A stretch of 64,000 nucleotides of DNA from the NCBI GenBank assembly GCA_028023455.1, contig JAQFVV010000112.1, positions 1,242,001-1,306,000 on the forward strand. The letters are read 5' to 3'. The notes below the pieces were generated by a model. That model saw nothing but the letters and a program-made list of their open reading frames with translations, was not told the origin of the DNA and made no database searches. Made by a program: the position numbers and the translations under genes. The stretch is from Epiperipatus broadwayi (lineage: Eukaryota > Onychophora > Udeonychophora > Euonychophora > Peripatidae). Below are positions 60,270-64,000 of this stretch, piece by piece. How positions within the stretch are numbered: position 1 is the stretch's first letter; the number at the start of each line of letters is the position of its first letter.

Positions 60270-61850
60270 ATCCAAAAGAAACAGTTTGGCATTGGACTTT
60301 TTTTAGAATGTCTTTGAGATAATCTTTATAATAATAGACAGGATCGACCACTCTCATAAAAATCATACTAAAGTTCACCATAAAAAAATTCTTTTTAGAA
60401 AATCATACATTGTTCATTTGTTTTACATTTCCCATCCAGTAGTATCACACACAGCAAATTGAAGAATCTGTTCATTGCTTTTATGAGGTTACCATTGTGA
60501 TTAAAAATTTTAAAAGGTATCCTTAAATGAAACTTAATGTCTTTATATTGCATTCATAGTTTGTGTCCCAGCTTCACTTCCATACAATAAATTTGATAAA
60601 ATAATAGCCCTATAGAAAGCTGATTTAGTTGCAGTAGTCTATCGTTTAACTTGTTAGAAGCAGCCAATTGGAGTCTAGTATTGTACCTCAATATTTATGG
60701 CCAACTTTCTACTTAAAACTACTAAGATATTTAAATTGATTTAAGTTCTCAAATTGATAATCATTCAAGTTAAAAGTTATTGAGGATTTTTCTCTCTCTC
60801 TTTGCTGATAAAGAAATTGACTTTTTTTGAACAATAATTAATAACCAGAATTATTACATATTCTGTAAATCAACTTTTGAACTGGCAAAAATAGCACAAT
60901 CATTGGCATAATGTAAATCCAAAATACCCCCAAAATTATTGTTTTCACTATTGATCGATTTAAATTAAAAATTCCACCGTCAATGTATCATATTTTGACT
61001 CCTGTTTGATTAAACTGCCTATACACAATTCCAAAGACCACTGTTATAAAAACTGAAAATAATGTTGGAACTATTACATATCCTTGTTTAATACGTTTTC
61101 ATTTTTAAATGTCTCAGATTTCTATCTGGAGTAATAACATTTTCTCTTATTCTCTCTGTACAATATGAATAAATTTTGATGGGCAATTGATTAATTTCAA
61201 AAATGTCACAGACTTCATTTGATTGAATCAAATGCCTTGACCAAGTTTTTAATCCCCCCCTTCCTTTGCAATTTTCATGACAACAAAAAGCATGTTCATA
61301 GTTTTTTTTGATTCTCTAAAATTGTATTGGTTCAATCTATTCAAGAAAATTTTTGAAAATACTTTGTCTGTAATGAATAATAATGATATTGTATAATTAC
61401 TGCAATCTTGTCTTTTATTTTTTAAAATTGAAACAATAAAAGCATTGGGTATTTGTAAAGTATTAACTGTGCAGCCTTTGGTGGCACTGTTTCTAGTCAA
61501 AAACCGAGCGATATAACATTACCAGGCCGCTAGATTGGGTGGCACAATTTCATGGGTCTTTATGTATTCCTTAAAAAAATTTCATTATTTTAAAAGCTAA
61601 CATATTACCACCATTTTTTAAAACTTCTCTAGTTATTTCATCAGGACCTGTGGCTTCCCCATTTTTAAGATTACAAAGAGACTGTCCAAACCTAGTGAGA
61701 AGATAAAATGGTTATATCATAAAAAATTGTTATCTCAATTATTGCATCATTTTTCAATATGTAATTATAATTCCTTTTTATCTCTTCAAAATATTACTGT
61801 CACTATATAAGAGAATGCCATTTTTGGATTTAATAGATCTAGAATGACCA
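60270..61850 (-). pseudogene. Decayed LINE endonuclease/RT-type ORF2 remnant
   Basis: Minus-strand fragments are in LINE ORF2 order: SIKSKNGILL..SDSNILKR (about 61,840-61,790), LKNGEATGPDEIT (about 61,680), VFSKIFLNRLNQ (about 61,340), VKAFDSIK (about 61,230; RT block A), DLHYANDCAIFASS (about 60,905; block C with YAND in place of YADD) and NLLYGSEA (about 60,580). Multiple stops and shifts separate them. The second catalytic Asp is retained, but the first of the pair is Asn. More decayed than the RTE copy at 48 kb, and closer in its spaced blocks to the 13.8-kb remnant. Clade not assigned. Confidence 0.75.
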
Positions 61851-62353
61851 TGATCAGCAAAGGTCTCTATGTTCTTTGCAGTTTTGTAAGTCATTGAACT
61901 TTTGCTTTCAGATCTTATATTTATTATGATGTTTGACATTTATTCTATTACTCTGCCAAGCAAAAAGTGTCACATGTTTCATTTAATCAAATCATTAATA
62001 ATTAGATTGTCAGAAAACTAGTCATGATTCTTATTTTAGTGAACCCAAGAATAGGGTTACTTATATCCATAACACACTTTTGATGTTCAATAATATAACA
62101 ATTCTGAAGATTCACATGAATAATTTTAGTGTTTAATAACTGTTGAAAATTAATATGTATATAGTAGATTTTTCTAAGGAATGAACAATTTTCTTGTGAA
62201 TATGACTGTAATAATATTCATGTTTTAATGCAACTAACCTTATTCTGTGATTTATATGCTTGTATAGTATGAACTTGTATTGTGATTCTTAACTATAAAA
62301 TAATTATTAAATGCCATTGTTTTGAACATGGGTGCTTTCATATTCCTTTATAG
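61851..62353. other. AT-rich non-coding stretch
   Basis: Nothing supported between the LINE remnant and the hAT-like terminus. Confidence 0.4.
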
Positions 62354-62440
62354 CAGGGTTTCCCAACCTTTTTTATGCCTGCACCCCTAAAAAATTTTAA
62401 TATGTACTCACACTCCTTAAAGTGAAGGTGATCAAAATAA
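62354..62440 (+). mobile_element. hAT-like terminal inverted repeat end
   Basis: cagggtttcccaacc followed by tttt.tatgcctgcacccct is the characteristic CAGNGGTTCCCAACCTTTTT...CACCCCT start of many hAT elements (Charlie/Tip100-type), known across animals. No matching opposite end was found within the next kilobase and no transposase nearby, so this is a partial copy or a MITE with an unrecognised far end. Confidence 0.6.
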
Positions 62441-62924
62441 ATTTGTATAATCAATTTTTAATAATATATAAACAAAATTAAAACATGGAAAAAAAAAAAA
62501 TATTACAAATTAAAAGTTGCATAAACCCTACAAAAAATATTAAATTTTCATCCCTACATGAAATTTCTTTAAAAATATATTATTCAAATATTCATAAGCC
62601 AATTTAAATTTAATGATTTTTTTGTTCCTATTTATTGTATAAAAGTTTTTCAAAACATGGACTTTATTGCTGATAGCAATCTGCCCATGCATCCAAGTGA
62701 TTTCTAGATTTTGTCTTTATTGGAAAAAGGACACTAAATCTAGACTTTCATAAGTATGCCGTCATGAATGGGTTGAGCGCAGATAGTGCTTTTTCACAAT
62801 GTTTTGAAAACATATCAATTGCCAAACACCAATATTGTTCCAAAGTTTTGCTTGCTTTCAAACTGCATTTTAAGAATATATCTGTGTGTAGTTCCAAAAA
62901 TATTTGTTTGTCGTCGATGAGCAG

Positions 62925-63080
62925 ATATATCCCACTGGATGGTGCTGTTTTCATGCTAAAACACATAAAAATACCATTTCCGCGGCCGACACCTTCGAAC
63001 CTGCATTTTCTATAATACAACTTTTTTGTTGTGCTACAGATTGCAGGCCGCTATGTCGCGTCGCAGTACAGCATGTATGT
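62925..63080 (+). repeat. Dispersed repeat, copy B (cephalopod-type?)
   Basis: Partner of the 5.13-kb repeat: ggatgg.gctgtttt, aaaacacataaaaatacca, cgcggcc and gcaggccgct in the same order. CpG is better preserved here than in copy A, suggesting a younger copy. Overlapping frames on both strands (62,748-63,122) are not conserved with copy A. Confidence 0.5.
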
Positions 63081-63669
63081 TTTACGCAGCAAATACATTT
63101 TGCGAATTCGCACAGTTTATAAAATGATTACGGCTTGGAGAGAGGGTGTGTTTTTTTGAATTTGATGGAAATGTTGTTTTCATTGGATTTTTTTTTATTT
63201 TAAAGTATTGAAATGTTCAGATTTTGTAAAGTAATAATTAACAGACTTTTTACACCATAGTGTATTGAAGTTTTAAGTAGTAAATGTTGACGAGATATAT
63301 GAATAAAGTTATTTGGAATTAGGTAACGAGTCAAGTAACGTACTGTTCGTAACATTCCACGAGACATTTTAAGATTGTGCAGTGTGTATATTTTTGAAAT
63401 AAAAAAAAAGCATTAACACAAAAATATCCAGTAAGAAAAGTACAATTAATTGTATACTGTTTTTTTAAATGTCATAAAAAGCATATATTATAAACATTTT
63501 ATATATATATATATTTGTCGTTGTTTAAAAAAGTTTTAGTTTCTTTCTTTTCTCAGACTACTTTTATTCTTTGTTGAATATAGTTTAGGTTTATTGTTAT
63601 CATTTATTTTATAGATGTTAGTAAAAAAAAAATATTTACAAAAATACGATTTTGATATTTTTTATTTTA

Positions 63670-63726
63670 ACCGTAAAGCTAATCCTAAAACTAACCCTAA
63701 TCCTAACCCTAAACGTAAACGTAACA
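63670..63726. repeat. Degenerate telomere-like (CCCTAA)n patch
   Basis: Runs such as actaaccctaatcctaaccc followed by taaacgtaaacgtaac: four or five imperfect hexamers of CCCTAA (TTAGGG on the minus strand). Interstitial and short; too little for a chromosome end. Confidence 0.6.
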
Positions 63727-64000
63727 AGTTTTACTTTTAGTTATCAATCTATTTGAAATAAAAACTAGTGGTAAACAAAATCTTCGATAGAAAAAATCTC
63801 CGGTAGAAAATTGATTTTTTCTAATAAAAAGAAAACTAAAAAATACGAATCAAATTGTAATTTGTTTATTTTATTTTACATTTATTATTATCATTTAATT
63901 TGTATACGTTAATAAAAAATAATATTTAAAATTAAGTAATATTTAAAAAAGACGATTTTCTTTTTGTTTTTATTTTCGCATTACAAAAAACACATCAAAA
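63727..64000. other. AT-rich end of window
   Basis: Homopolymer-rich non-coding DNA; no feature supported. Confidence 0.4.

Noticed and set aside
62748-63122. Three overlapping open frames on both strands
   Set aside because: They arise from a GC-richer repeat; overlapping antisense frames with no domain are shadows.

Overview
This window looks like AT-rich (roughly three-quarters A+T), repeat-laden animal nuclear DNA. No long intact gene is visible, and nearly all open frames are short and sit in AT-rich noise. What I can identify is mainly transposable-element debris: three non-LTR retrotransposon reverse-transcriptase remnants, one decayed hAT transposase, a gag-like remnant, a probable LTR, tRNA-derived SINEs and many foldback or tandem repeats. 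A mollusc, probably a cephalopod, is my best guess. It rests on recalled resemblance of two sequences (near 5.15/62.95 kb and 58.0 kb) to cephalopod dispersed repeats and SINEs. That is inference, not a database match.

Layout. 0-5 kb: a foldback MITE-like element, a tRNA-derived SINE and a purine-rich gag-like remnant. 5-12.5 kb: a dispersed repeat, a foldback, and five copies of a roughly 250-280 bp unit in direct and inverted orientation. 12.5-19 kb: two more SINE copies, a LINE remnant on the + strand (13.75-14.45 kb), the only convincing candidate host exon (14,663-14,774), a perfect 82-bp-arm hairpin (15.7-15.9 kb) and an isolated pre-miRNA-like hairpin (18.8 kb). 19-24.5 kb: featureless AT-rich DNA. 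24.5-27.6 kb: a diverged tandem array interrupted by a composite foldback element with a 15-bp target duplication.

27.7-36.4 kb: hAT-related terminal repeats on both strands around a hAT transposase pseudogene (33.4-35.2 kb, minus). A small foldback with internal 42-bp tandem repeats lies beside it. It is embedded in sequence that is less AT-rich and has more CpG (29.5-32.3 and 36.6-38.4 kb), which includes a probable minus-strand LTR. 39.7-41.2 kb: a roughly 230-bp satellite holding a MITE. 41.9-43.0 kb: a second copy of the composite foldback. 44.7-46.3 kb: a 1.6-kb palindrome. 47.5-49.3 kb: a 5'-truncated RTE-type LINE. 49-60 kb: mostly unassigned AT-rich DNA with a tandem duplication and a possible SINE. 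60.3-61.85 kb: another LINE remnant. 62.3-63.7 kb: a hAT-like terminus, the second dispersed-repeat copy and a degenerate telomere-like patch.

The most notable system is the composite foldback family at 25.0 and 41.9 kb (possible distant relative at 56.0 kb). Head-to-tail monomers of about 456 bp are followed by an inverted copy, and each insertion is bounded by a 13-15 bp direct duplication. At 25 kb a neighbouring paralogous repeat acts as a natural empty site. Long duplications are more typical of retrotransposon-style integration than of ordinary DNA transposons.
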